Source: Veillonella sp. VA142
GTDB lineage: Bacteria > Bacillota > Negativicutes > Veillonellales > Veillonellaceae
NCBI RefSeq assembly: GCF_003992135.1
Contig: NZ_RQVN01000013.1
Location: 1 to 48,412, forward strand
Length of the DNA stretch: 48,412 nucleotides
Direction of reading: 5' to 3'
Part shown: in pieces, positions 8,611-14,639 of the stretch
How the letters are laid out: every line of letters starts with the position of its first letter
How positions within the stretch are numbered: the first letter of the stretch is position 1
Notes under the pieces: model-generated
Told to the model about the DNA's origin: nothing
Database searches by the model: none
What the model saw: the letters and a program-made list of their open reading frames with translations, nothing else
Position numbers and translations under genes: made by a program

Positions 8611-10494
8611 ATGATTCAATTAGATCCATCATGGTTACAACATGTGGAAAAGCCTGCCCGTTATATGGGAGGAGAATGGAATAGTGTTGCTAAGAATCAT
8701 TCGGAAGTGGATGTGACGATGGCCTTTGCGTTTCCAGATGTGTATGAAGTGAGTATGAGCCATTTAGGCATCAAAATATTATATGGTATAGTCAATGAAC
8801 GTCCAGATGCGGCGGCAGAGCGTGTATTTGCTCCTTGGCATGATATGGAAGCGGAAATGCGTAATCGAGAGATTCCTTTATTTTCTTTAGAAACGAAAAC
8901 ACCGATTCGTGACTTTGATTTATTGGCATTTACATTGCAATATGAAATGTGCTATACAAACATCATTAATATGTTAGATTTGGCTGGTATTCCTTTTTAT
9001 GGAAAGGATCGAGACTTGTCATTCCCTCTATTAATCGGTGGGGGGCCTTGCGTATACAATATGGAGCCTATTGCAGATTTCTTTGATGTTGTATCCATTG
9101 GCGAATCAGAAGATTGGATTAACGAATTTATTGATTTATATAAAGCTGAGAAAGAAAAAGGATTCCCTGGAGGGAAAGAGGCTTTTCTAAGGAAAGCTGC
9201 CCAGATTGAAGGCACCTATATTCCTAGTTTGTATGAACCACAGTATTCAGAATCTGGGGATTTTATAGGAATGAAAGTATTGGCTGAGGAAGCCCCTGCT
9301 ATAGTAAAAAAGCGGATTGTAGAAGATATGGAGGCTGCTTTCTACCCTACGAAACCTGTGGTGCCATACTTAGATATTGTTCATGACAGAGCGGTACTGG
9401 AATTATTTAGAGGGTGTTTGCGAGGCTGTCGTTTCTGCCAAGCAGGTATGTTATATCGACCGGTTCGAGAACGAACTCCAGAAAAACTCGTACAATTGGC
9501 CAAAGAGATTATTGCCAATACGGGATATAATGAAATCTCCTTGATGTCTCTAAGTTCTGCGGATTATTCTAAATTGCCAGAATTAGTAGATATGTTGATG
9601 GAAGAATTTAAAGATAAACAAGTGAGCGTTAGTTTGCCATCATTACGTATTGATGCATTCTCTATCGATATTGCAAAAAAGGTACAACAAGTGCGTAAAA
9701 GTGGCTTAACCTTTGCTCCAGAAGCGGGTTCTCAAAGAATGCGTGATGTTATCAACAAAGGCGTTAGTGAAGAAGACTTGATGGCTGCCTGTGAAAATGC
9801 TTTCAAATCTGGCTGGAATACAGTAAAGCTCTATTTCATGATGGGCTTGCCGACAGAAACGGATGAAGACGTAGCAGGTATTGCTGGCTTAGCCTATAAA
9901 GTGCTTGATTTACACCGAGAGATTACTGGCAAACGCAATGGTAAGGTGACAGTAAGTTGCTCCTTTTTTGTGCCAAAATCGCATTCTCCATACCAATGGT
10001 ATGGACAACAAGATGTGGAAGAAATTCATCGTAAGCAAAAGTATTTGAAATCTTTAATTAACAATAGAAATATTTCCTATCACTACCATGATGGCTACAC
10101 AGGGTATTTAGAAGCTGTCTTTGCTCGTGGTGACAGACGCTTAGCGGCATCCGTTGTAGAAGCCTGGAAATTAGGCTGTAAATTTGATGGATGGACAGAG
10201 TTTTTCAATTATGAAGCATGGATGCAGGCTTTCCAAAATACCAATATTGATCCAGAATACTATGCGCGACGGAATCGTGATTTTTCAGAAGCCTTACCAT
10301 GGGATCATCTTGACGATACGGTAAGTAAAGAGTTTTTACGCCGCGAATGGGACCGTGCGGTGGATGGCACATTGACTTGGGATTGCCGTCGTAAACCATG
10401 TAATGGTTGTAATGCGTGTCCAGAGTTGGGCACACCGATTATTGATTATAAGGAGGGTGGACGTGTTGAGAAAGTTACGTTTGGCCTTACGTAA
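8611..10494 (+). CDS. B12-binding-domain-type radical SAM protein (TIGR03960-like)
   Basis: The start ATG at 8611 has TGGAGG 4 bases upstream; an in-frame GTG at 8593 lies before that site and is rejected. The N-terminal region (about 1-200) resembles the cobalamin-binding-type domain of this family, with FAFPDVYEVSMSHLGIKILY. The radical SAM core carries Cys269-x3-Cys273-x2-Cys276 (CLRGCRFC) for a 4Fe-4S cluster that cleaves S-adenosylmethionine. A Cys-rich segment near the C-terminus, CRRKPCNGCNACPELG, could bind another cluster. At 627 aa it is full length. The substrate is unknown. In many Firmicutes it is followed, as here, by a DUF2344 protein and RNase G, which suggests an RNA-related role; that is inference. 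Confidence 0.88.
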   Translation: MIQLDPSWLQHVEKPARYMGGEWNSVAKNHSEVDVTMAFAFPDVYEVSMSHLGIKILYGIVNERPDAAAERVFAPWHDMEAEMRNREIPLFSLETKTPIRDFDLLAFTLQYEMCYTNIINMLDLAGIPFYGKDRDLSFPLLIGGGPCVYNMEPIADFFDVVSIGESEDWINEFIDLYKAEKEKGFPGGKEAFLRKAAQIEGTYIPSLYEPQYSESGDFIGMKVLAEEAPAIVKKRIVEDMEAAFYPTKPVVPYLDIVHDRAVLELFRGCLRGCRFCQAGMLYRPVRERTPEKLVQLAKEIIANTGYNEISLMSLSSADYSKLPELVDMLMEEFKDKQVSVSLPSLRIDAFSIDIAKKVQQVRKSGLTFAPEAGSQRMRDVINKGVSEEDLMAACENAFKSGWNTVKLYFMMGLPTETDEDVAGIAGLAYKVLDLHREITGKRNGKVTVSCSFFVPKSHSPYQWYGQQDVEEIHRKQKYLKSLINNRNISYHYHDGYTGYLEAVFARGDRRLAASVVEAWKLGCKFDGWTEFFNYEAWMQAFQNTNIDPEYYARRNRDFSEALPWDHLDDTVSKEFLRREWDRAVDGTLTWDCRRKPCNGCNACPELGTPIIDYKEGGRVEKVTFGLT

Positions 10495-11155
10495 GGGAGA
10501 AGAACTTCGCTTTTTATCCCATTTAGATTATGCTTCTGCTATTGAGCGCATGATTCGTCGCAGTGGTATTAAAATGGCTTATTCTGAGGGTTTTAACCCG
10601 CATATGAAAATTAGCTTTTCCTCTGCCCTGGCGCTGGGAATTACGGCAAGCGCTGAATATTGTGATATGGATATTCTAGAAGAAGGAACATTAGAAGAGT
10701 TAATGAACCGACTTTCAGAAGCAGCACCAAAAGGGTTGGAAGTGCTCGAAGGTCGATTCATGCCAGATACAGTGAAAAAAATGATGGCCATCTGTAACTA
10801 TGCGGTCTACGAAGTTAAGGGCCCTGTTACAGAAGAGGCAGATTGGGTATCTTTGTTGGAGCCTTTCAACAGTGCAGAAGAAGTGTTGTATGAAAAAGTA
10901 ACGCCGAAGAAAACAAGAACCATTGATGTGAAACATTTCATTAAGGAACCATTGGTGGCCATAGTGGACAATAGAATGGTAACGATTCGCATGGACATCG
11001 GCGTATACCCAGAAGGGACTATGAAGCCTGGGGATATGTGGAAATTAGGCAAAGAACAATACGGCTGGCCTGTAACAGACAGTTATTCTATTCACCGTGA
11101 AGCGATTCTGATTGAAACGGATGGGGCTTGTATTACGCCACTAGAAGTGGAATAA
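10463..11155 (+). CDS. DUF2344/TIGR03936-type protein, radical SAM partner
   Basis: The likely start is GTG at 10463 (or TTG at 10466) after AAGGAGGG (10450-10456); a longer in-frame ORF from 10403 has no ribosome binding site and overlaps the upstream gene further. The protein of about 230 aa opens with LRLALRKGEELRFLSHLDYASAIERMIRRSG and GFNPHMKISFSSALALGI, both typical of the family, which in some bacteria is fused to the upstream radical SAM protein. It overlaps that gene by 32 bases, so the two are translationally coupled. The biochemical role is not established. The rng gene follows 9 bases after its stop. Confidence 0.85.
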   Translation: MLRKLRLALRKGEELRFLSHLDYASAIERMIRRSGIKMAYSEGFNPHMKISFSSALALGITASAEYCDMDILEEGTLEELMNRLSEAAPKGLEVLEGRFMPDTVKKMMAICNYAVYEVKGPVTEEADWVSLLEPFNSAEEVLYEKVTPKKTRTIDVKHFIKEPLVAIVDNRMVTIRMDIGVYPEGTMKPGDMWKLGKEQYGWPVTDSYSIHREAILIETDGACITPLEVE

Positions 11156-11164
11156 GGAGAGATT

Positions 11165-12583
11165 ATGAATCGATTATATGCCAATGTGATGAAAGAGGAA
11201 ACTCGTCTCGCTATTGTGGATGAGGCAGGGACTTTACAACAGATTATATATGAACGACCACAGCTGTCGAACCGCGTACATCATATGTATAAAGGGGTTG
11301 TGAAAAATGTCCTGCCTGGCATGAGTGCAGCCTTCCTTGATATTGGCATTGGTCAAAACGTGTATTTAAACCTACAAAAACAAGGAAAGCAGAAAAAAGT
11401 CCATGTAGGGGAAGTATTGCTCGTGCAAATTGTGAAGGACGCTATGCTTGGTAAAAGTGCACGTGTCACTACAGATGTCAGTTTAGCTGGTCACTACATG
11501 GTCTTATTGCCTCAAGATCAGCAGATTCATATTTCTAAAAAAATTACAGATCCAGAATTGCGTCAATCTTTGAAAGATATGGCACAACCATATTTAGAGC
11601 GGGGTGTAGGATTTATTTTGCGCACCGCAGCTATGGGGGCTAGCCAAGAAGAAATTGCCAGGGATATGGCCTATTTACATCAGACGTGGGAGCATTTACA
11701 AAAGCGATATAAGGTGGCCCAAAACGGTACTGAAATCTATGGAGATGCGAACCTATGGTATCGTATTATCCGTGACTATGTAGGACCTACAGTAGGTTCT
11801 ATTATGGTGGATGAAGCAGCAGCGTATGAAGAGTTGCAGCAACTCTTAGGGGCAGGACGCTTTGGTAAGCCTGTAGAAGTGAGTTTGTGGAATCAGAAGG
11901 AAGATATTTTTAAAACACATGGTATTGAAGAACAAATAGATGCCCTCTTAAATCATCGAATTGATTTACCATCTGGTGGTTCTTTACAAATCGACCAAAC
12001 AGAAGCTCTTACTGTTATCGATGTTAATTCTGCTCATTACAGTGGTAAGAATGAACAAGTGGGGCAGGTGGCGAAGCGTGTTAACCAAGAAGCGGCTCAT
12101 ATGATTGCTCGCCAATTACGATTGCGAAATCTAGGAGGAATCATCATCTGCGATTTCATCGATATGCCTAAACAGGATATGGAAGAACTTGTACAGTTGA
12201 TGCATCATCTTGTTAAAAAGGATCCCATCAAAACTGTGGTATGTGGTATTACATCCTTAGGTTTGTTGGAATTGACACGGAAACGAGAACGCCAAAGTAT
12301 TCCATCTATCCTCTTTGACACTTGTTCCAGCTGTGGTGGCACTGGGCATGTACTAAAAGGAGAAACGGTGTATTTGCAAATCTTGCGACGTCTGAGGGAA
12401 TTGTATCGCTTTGGTCGATTAAAAACGGATGTATCCATTGTGGTGCATCCAGATGTGGGGCAATTCTTTACAAAACAAGTATTAGAATCTTTGCGTACAG
12501 AATTACAAAGAATTATACAGATTGAAAATGATGCCACAATGGGACTAGAAGCCTATTCCCTATTAGCCTTAGGTGATGTATAA
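11165..12583 (+). CDS. rng: Ribonuclease E/G family endoribonuclease
   Basis: At 472 aa it has RNase G length, without the long C-terminal scaffold of RNase E. It has an N-terminal S1-type RNA-binding segment (about 35-120, VKNVLPGMSAAFLDIGIGQNVYL). The catalytic DNase-I-like domain carries the metal-binding aspartates in LTVIDVNSAHYSG (Asp about 286) and IIICDFIDMPK (Asp about 330). The zinc-link motif CSSCGGTG holds Cys387 and Cys390. The family cuts single-stranded AU-rich RNA with a preference for 5'-monophosphate ends and takes part in rRNA maturation and mRNA decay in the cytoplasm. It is the last gene of the mre-to-rng run and is followed by a strong terminator. Confidence 0.95.
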   Translation: MNRLYANVMKEETRLAIVDEAGTLQQIIYERPQLSNRVHHMYKGVVKNVLPGMSAAFLDIGIGQNVYLNLQKQGKQKKVHVGEVLLVQIVKDAMLGKSARVTTDVSLAGHYMVLLPQDQQIHISKKITDPELRQSLKDMAQPYLERGVGFILRTAAMGASQEEIARDMAYLHQTWEHLQKRYKVAQNGTEIYGDANLWYRIIRDYVGPTVGSIMVDEAAAYEELQQLLGAGRFGKPVEVSLWNQKEDIFKTHGIEEQIDALLNHRIDLPSGGSLQIDQTEALTVIDVNSAHYSGKNEQVGQVAKRVNQEAAHMIARQLRLRNLGGIIICDFIDMPKQDMEELVQLMHHLVKKDPIKTVVCGITSLGLLELTRKRERQSIPSILFDTCSSCGGTGHVLKGETVYLQILRRLRELYRFGRLKTDVSIVVHPDVGQFFTKQVLESLRTELQRIIQIENDATMGLEAYSLLALGDV

Positions 12584-12642
12584 TAATAAAAAAAGTACTA
12601 AAAATAATTACAGTTCTCGATTTGAAATGTAATGTTTTAGGA

Positions 12643-12675
12643 AAAAGTGCTTGGGCGTGCCAAGCACTTTTATTG
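12643..12675 (+). terminator. Intrinsic terminator after rng
   Basis: A 12-bp perfect stem, AAAAGTGCTTGG (12643-12654) with CCAAGCACTTTT (12660-12671), has a 5-base loop and then a T-rich tail. It closes the operon that starts at mreB. Confidence 0.92.
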
Positions 12676-12694
12676 TTATTTACAGGAGGGACTT

Positions 12695-13258
12695 GTGTCA
12701 TACCTTGAAATATTTATTTTATCAGTAGGCCTTGCCATGGATGCCTTTGCAGTTTCTATTTGTAAATCATCGCAGATGAAAGATGATTCTAAGATGAAAA
12801 AGATAACACTGGCATTCTTATTTGGTGCTTTTCAGTGTTTGATGCCTATCATAGGGGCAGTTGTAGGAGCTCAGTTTTCAGAGAACTTTGATGAGTGGGA
12901 CCACTGGGTGATCTTCATTACATTAGGCTATTTGGGCATCAATATGATTCGTGCCTCGCTCAGTGATGAGGAAGAGGATACAGCTTCCGTCGATTGGAAA
13001 GAGATGTTGGCATTATCCATTGCTACTAGTATCGATGCTTTGGCCGTAGGGGTTACCATTGCACTCTTGCATGTGGATGTGTATTTTACATCACTTACCA
13101 TAGGCGTGATCACTTTTTTGGTATGCCTTGTGGGAATATTTAGTGGATATCATATGATAAAAGCTTTCCGTGAAAGAGCAGAAATGGCTGGGGGCGCTAT
13201 ATTGATACTCATTGGAGTGAAAATATTACTACAGCATTTGGGGTATCTACCTTGCTAA
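12695..13258 (+). CDS. mntP: Manganese efflux pump MntP
   Basis: The start is GTG at 12695 with AGGAGG at 12684-12689; an in-frame ATG at 12647 sits inside the preceding terminator and is rejected. This gives 187 aa, the usual MntP length. Six membrane helices are visible. Signature segments are FILSVGLAMDAFAVSICK and, in the second half, LSIATSIDALAVGVTIALL, each with the membrane-embedded Asp of the family's internal repeat. MntP exports Mn2+ across the inner membrane. I looked for a yybP-ykoY manganese riboswitch in front, but only about 20 bases lie between the terminator and the start. Confidence 0.93.
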   Translation: MSYLEIFILSVGLAMDAFAVSICKSSQMKDDSKMKKITLAFLFGAFQCLMPIIGAVVGAQFSENFDEWDHWVIFITLGYLGINMIRASLSDEEEDTASVDWKEMLALSIATSIDALAVGVTIALLHVDVYFTSLTIGVITFLVCLVGIFSGYHMIKAFRERAEMAGGAILILIGVKILLQHLGYLPC

Positions 13259-13265
13259 ATCGTCT

Positions 13266-13440
13266 CTTGCTGTGCTATGTAGCCTGTGGCATTTTAACTG
13301 AATGGTGTAAAGGGAAGATCACGGTATACCCCCTCTCAAACGGTATTTCATAATGTTTGTTCGGGGGCACACCGTGCTCTTCTTGCATTTTTGTGATTTA
13401 GGTGATAAAAATGCCACAAGGCTACTACGCACAACTGCGT
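13266..13440. repeat. Long imperfect palindrome, MITE-like
   Basis: The outer arms are GTGCTATGTAGCCTGTGGCATTTT (about 13272-13295) and, inverted, AAAATGCCACAAGGCTACTACGCAC (about 13407-13432), differing by small indels. The inner arms are CACGGTATACCCCC with CAAAC (13320-13341) and GTTTG with GGGGGCACACCGTG (13355-13376), 17 of 22 pairs matching. The whole could fold as one long hairpin or cruciform. No coding potential is convincing. It fills part of the gap between mntP and the tRNA. Confidence 0.6.
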
Positions 13441-13535
13441 TCCTCACGGAAGGGATCGCACTCTTCTTGAGGGTATGCAAATTAGCTAGTAAGGGTTGCT
13501 ACAAGGCTACTACGCGCAACGGCGTTCCTCACGGA
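13416..13535. repeat. Two direct repeats of 35 bp, 85 bp apart
   Basis: Copy one is at 13416-13450 and copy two at 13501-13535. Both read ACAAGGCTACTACGC, then a short variable loop, then GCGTTCCTCACGGA; they differ at about three positions. The variable bases keep an ACGC/GCGT hairpin in each copy, so an RNA or DNA structure seems to be preserved. CTCTTCTTG, which occurs once before copy one and once before copy two, is also shared. With only two units this is not a CRISPR array. Confidence 0.6.
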
Positions 13536-13574
13536 GGCAAGGTTATATTTGAGGCGATAATTGATAAAAAGTGC

Positions 13575-13603
13575 TTGACGGAATGTATTTAGTGATTTAT
13601 AAT
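13575..13603 (+). promoter_or_regulatory. Promoter of the tRNA-Ser gene
   Basis: TTGACG (13575-13580) and TATAAT (13598-13603) are separated by 17 bases, near the sigma-70 consensus. Transcription would start about 10 bases before the mature tRNA. Confidence 0.85.
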
Positions 13604-13619
13604 AGTTAGGTATTCACTT

Positions 13620-13710
13620 GGAGAGGTGTCCGAGCGGCTTAAGGAGCATGATTGGAAATCATGTGTGCGGTGATACCGTACCGAGGGTTCAAATCCCTCT
13701 CTCTCCGCCA
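13620..13710 (+). tRNA. tRNA-Ser (anticodon GGA)
   Basis: The cloverleaf is complete. The acceptor GGAGAGG pairs with TCTCTCC (last pair G-U). The anticodon stem CATGA/TCATG holds the loop TTGGAAA with anticodon GGA at 13654-13656. A long variable arm TGCGGTGATACCGTA is typical of serine tRNAs. The T arm is GAGGGTTCAAATCCCTC, and the 3' GCCA is encoded. It reads UCC and UCU codons. The 3' end is repeated about 850 bases downstream. Confidence 0.97.
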
Positions 13711-13718
13711 AGGTTTAA

Positions 13719-13750
13719 AAGCGTTTATGCGTTGCATAGACGCTTTTATT
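13719..13750 (+). terminator. Terminator of tRNA-Ser
   Basis: A 12-bp stem, AAGCGTTTATGC (13719-13730) with GCATAGACGCTT (13734-13745), has a 3-base loop and is followed by a T-rich run. The same hairpin recurs inside the downstream repeat at about 14565-14594. Confidence 0.88.
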
Positions 13751-13757
13751 ATATCCG

Positions 13758-13787
13758 TTGTATTTTTTGGGCAAGATAGTATATAAT
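13758..13787 (+). promoter_or_regulatory. Promoter of antitoxin-like RNA, copy 1
   Basis: TTGTAT (13758-13763) and TATAAT (13782-13787) are separated by 18 bases. The boxes and the spacer motif AAGATAGTA are shared with the promoters of copies 2 and 3. Confidence 0.65.
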
Positions 13788-13793
13788 CAACTC

Positions 13794-13855
13794 AACAAAT
13801 ATTATAGTCCCCATTATAGGGTAAACAAAAAAGGATGGATGCGAATGTCCTTTTT
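13794..13855 (+). ncRNA. Antitoxin-like small RNA, copy 1 (predicted)
   Basis: The predicted transcript of about 60 nt runs from the TATAAT box at 13782-13787 to a terminator made of GGAT/GTCC flanked by A and T runs (13826-13855). Its recognition part, TATTATAGTCCCCATTATAGGG, is different from that of copy 2. Directly downstream on the other strand is the remnant of a toxin ORF. This copy therefore looks like an antitoxin that has outlived its toxin. Confidence 0.5.
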
Positions 13856-13860
13856 GCTTT

Positions 13861-13922
13861 CTATTTTCTGTTCTTAAAGAACTCGGTCGATATCTATGAA
13901 ATAACATAGATTATGGCACCTC
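13861..13922 (-). pseudogene. Decayed Fst-like toxin, 3' part
   Basis: Read on the minus strand, this stretch matches the 3' half of the toxin ORF at 14078-14191. It gives IIYVIS, then a TAG stop, then IST, then EFFKNRK and the terminal TAG. The intact gene has IMIYVISH and EIFKNRK. The N-terminal half and the ribosome binding site are not recognisable, and codons upstream include TGA. Its distance to the copy 1 terminator is the same as in the intact locus. Confidence 0.65.
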
Positions 13923-13973
13923 AAATATTTTTTGCCTTTATCTTACCCCTCATAAGCAGTCACAAAGCAATTC

Positions 13974-14002
13974 TTGTATTTTGTGGCAAGATGGTATATA
14001 AT
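13974..14002 (+). promoter_or_regulatory. Promoter of antitoxin RNA, copy 2
   Basis: TTGTAT (13974-13979) and TATAAT (13997-14002) are separated by 17 bases. The start of transcription is expected near 14009. This promoter faces the toxin gene. Confidence 0.75.
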
Positions 14003-14008
14003 TGTGGC

Positions 14009-14072
14009 ATAAGGTGTAAAACTCCTCATCATGAGGGTAACAAAAAAGGACGGGTGCGAGCCGTCCTTTTTG
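14009..14072 (+). ncRNA. Predicted type I antitoxin RNA (RNA II-like)
   Basis: The predicted RNA of about 64 nt has two parts. The first is GTGTAAAACTCCTCA (14014-14028), identical in 15 bases to 14172-14186 and therefore complementary to codons 2-7 of the toxin mRNA. It runs into a small hairpin CCTCA/TGAGG. The second is the terminator stem shared with the toxin transcript. Antisense pairing at both the toxin start region and the terminator loop is how the plasmid par/Fst antitoxin works. The transcript itself is inferred from promoter and terminator, not shown. Confidence 0.75.
14041..14072. terminator. Bidirectional terminator shared by toxin and antitoxin
   Basis: The stem GGACGG (14048-14053) with CCGTCC (14061-14066) is flanked by a run of A on the left and a run of T on the right, so it has a T tract in both directions. 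It ends the plus-strand small RNA and the minus-strand toxin mRNA, so both molecules carry this complementary hairpin. Confidence 0.88.
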
Positions 14073-14077
14073 TCTTT

Positions 14078-14191
14078 CTATTTTCTGTTTTTGAAGATCT
14101 CAATCAATATGTGAGAAATAACATAAATCATGATACCTTGAAGTACAGGGGCTAGAAAGTTGCCTACTTGTGTGTAAAACTCCTCAAACAT
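14078..14191 (-). CDS. Fst-like type I toxin, small membrane peptide
   Basis: The 37-codon ORF starts with ATG (14191-14189) and ends with TAG (14080-14078), just before the shared terminator. The peptide has an acidic, aromatic start (MFEEFYTQ), one membrane helix (about 12-33) opening with FLAPVLQGI, and a basic end (FKNRK). The APxLxG motif near the start of the helix and the charged tail fit the Fst/Ldr group of type I toxins, which damage the membrane when translated. Shine-Dalgarno AAAGGAGGTGA lies 5 bases before the ATG. Fst peptides are about 33 aa, so the size fits. A convergent small RNA with complementarity to codons 2-7 lies on the other strand. A relative with an internal stop is at 13861-13922. 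A benign membrane peptide is the main alternative. Confidence 0.78.
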   Translation of the reverse strand: MFEEFYTQVGNFLAPVLQGIMIYVISHILIEIFKNRK

Positions 14192-14211
14192 GAAAGTCAC
14201 CTCCTTTCATG
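14189..14211 (-). promoter_or_regulatory. Hairpin hiding the toxin Shine-Dalgarno and start codon
   Basis: On the minus strand a perfect 8-bp inverted repeat, CATGAAAG and CTTTCATG, encloses GAGGTGA. The ribosome binding site sits in the loop and stem, and the ATG start is inside the 3' arm. A further TTTCAT/ATGAAA repeat overlaps the 5' arm, so alternative folding is possible. Such a structure would delay translation until the antitoxin has paired, as described for Fst. Confidence 0.75.
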
Positions 14212-14230
14212 ATGAAACGAGGACAAATAA

Positions 14231-14239
14231 AGTATACCA
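14231..14239 (-). promoter_or_regulatory. Toxin promoter, extended -10
   Basis: On the minus strand the sequence TGGTATACT gives an extended -10 element (TGn followed by TATACT). No good -35 box is present at the usual distance. Transcription would start near 14224, giving a toxin mRNA of about 180 nt ending at the shared terminator. Confidence 0.6.
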
Positions 14240-14261
14240 CATTTTATACTTGAATGTATGC

Positions 14262-14549
14262 GAATATTCGCCGTTATTGTGTGTTTATCATAGCCTAGGT
14301 ATAAACTATAGGGCGACTATGGAAAAGCCCCGTACAGGTGAAATAAGAGGGCTGTTTTTTGTATTGGTAGTGTGATTTTGTCGATGTGATCCATAAAAAT
14401 AGAAAAACAAAACTAAAAGCCGTACAGCTGATAGCCTTGTTTATGAGGTGATTATATATAGTAGTTTTTGCCCCCTATCTTGCCCCCTGTAGAGGGTGGA
14501 AACTGGAAAAGCTAGGAGATAAGCGGTTTTATAGGGTGTATTCCTAATC
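14262..14549. other. Gene-free remnant between toxin locus and repeat B
   Basis: I see no convincing gene. A weak terminator-like hairpin, AGCCC (14326-14330) with GGGCT (14349-14353) and six T, is present. On the minus strand, GGGGGCA occurs twice within 20 bases (about 14470-14489), a pattern I associate with DNA next to integrase gene ends; this is an impression. The stretch may be what is left of an inserted element. Confidence 0.4.
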
Positions 14550-14633
14550 CTCCGCCAAGGTTTAAAGGCGTTTATGCGTTGCATAGACGCTTTTATTATG
14601 TCCGTTGTATTCTGGGAAAAGATAGTATATAAT
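14550..14633 (+). repeat. Direct repeat B, copy of the tRNA-Ser 3' flank (att-like)
   Basis: This second copy of the repeat at 13703-13787 starts with CTCCGCCAAGGTTTAAA, continues through the tRNA terminator hairpin, and ends with the TATAAT of antitoxin cassette 3. Only the last eight bases of the tRNA are included, so this is not a second tRNA gene. Confidence 0.7.
14605..14633 (+). promoter_or_regulatory. Promoter of antitoxin-like RNA, copy 3
   Basis: TTGTAT (14605-14610) and TATAAT (14628-14633) are separated by 17 bases. The sequence is almost identical to the copy 2 promoter, including ATTGTGGCATAA just downstream. Confidence 0.7.
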
Positions 14634-14639
14634 TGTGGC

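Larger units (their letters stand above)
13703..13787 (+). repeat. Direct repeat A, begins in the tRNA-Ser 3' end (att-like)
   Basis: From CTCCGCCA at the tRNA 3' end through the terminator hairpin to a TATAAT box, this stretch of about 85 bases is nearly identical to 14550-14633. The first 62 bases differ at only two positions. A repeated tRNA 3' end is the hallmark of a tRNA-targeted integrative element. No integrase gene is present between the copies, so this would be a remnant. Duplication of a tRNA-terminator-antitoxin cassette is an alternative. Confidence 0.65.

Noticed and set aside
10403-10462. Upstream start for the DUF2344 gene
   Set aside because: No ribosome binding site precedes it, and the strong AAGGAGGG at 10450-10456 sets the start at 10463 or 10466.
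12584-12694. Manganese (yybP-ykoY) riboswitch before mntP
   Set aside because: The space is taken by the rng terminator and none of the conserved aptamer sequence is visible.
13353-13592. 79-codon plus-strand ORF between mntP and tRNA-Ser
   Set aside because: It lies across the palindrome and the 35-bp direct repeats, has no ribosome binding site and a composition that follows the repeats. The tRNA promoter overlaps its end.
13913-14155. 80-codon plus-strand ORF
   Set aside because: It runs through the antitoxin promoter, the shared terminator and the complement of the toxin ORF. No ribosome binding site is present.
14190-14375. 61-codon plus-strand ORF
   Set aside because: Its start codon is the inverted-repeat arm of the toxin leader and the CCTCC there is the complement of the toxin ribosome binding site. 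It has no Shine-Dalgarno of its own.
14550-14560. Second tRNA gene at 14550
   Set aside because: Only the last eight bases of tRNA-Ser plus its flank are repeated; there is no anticodon or T arm.
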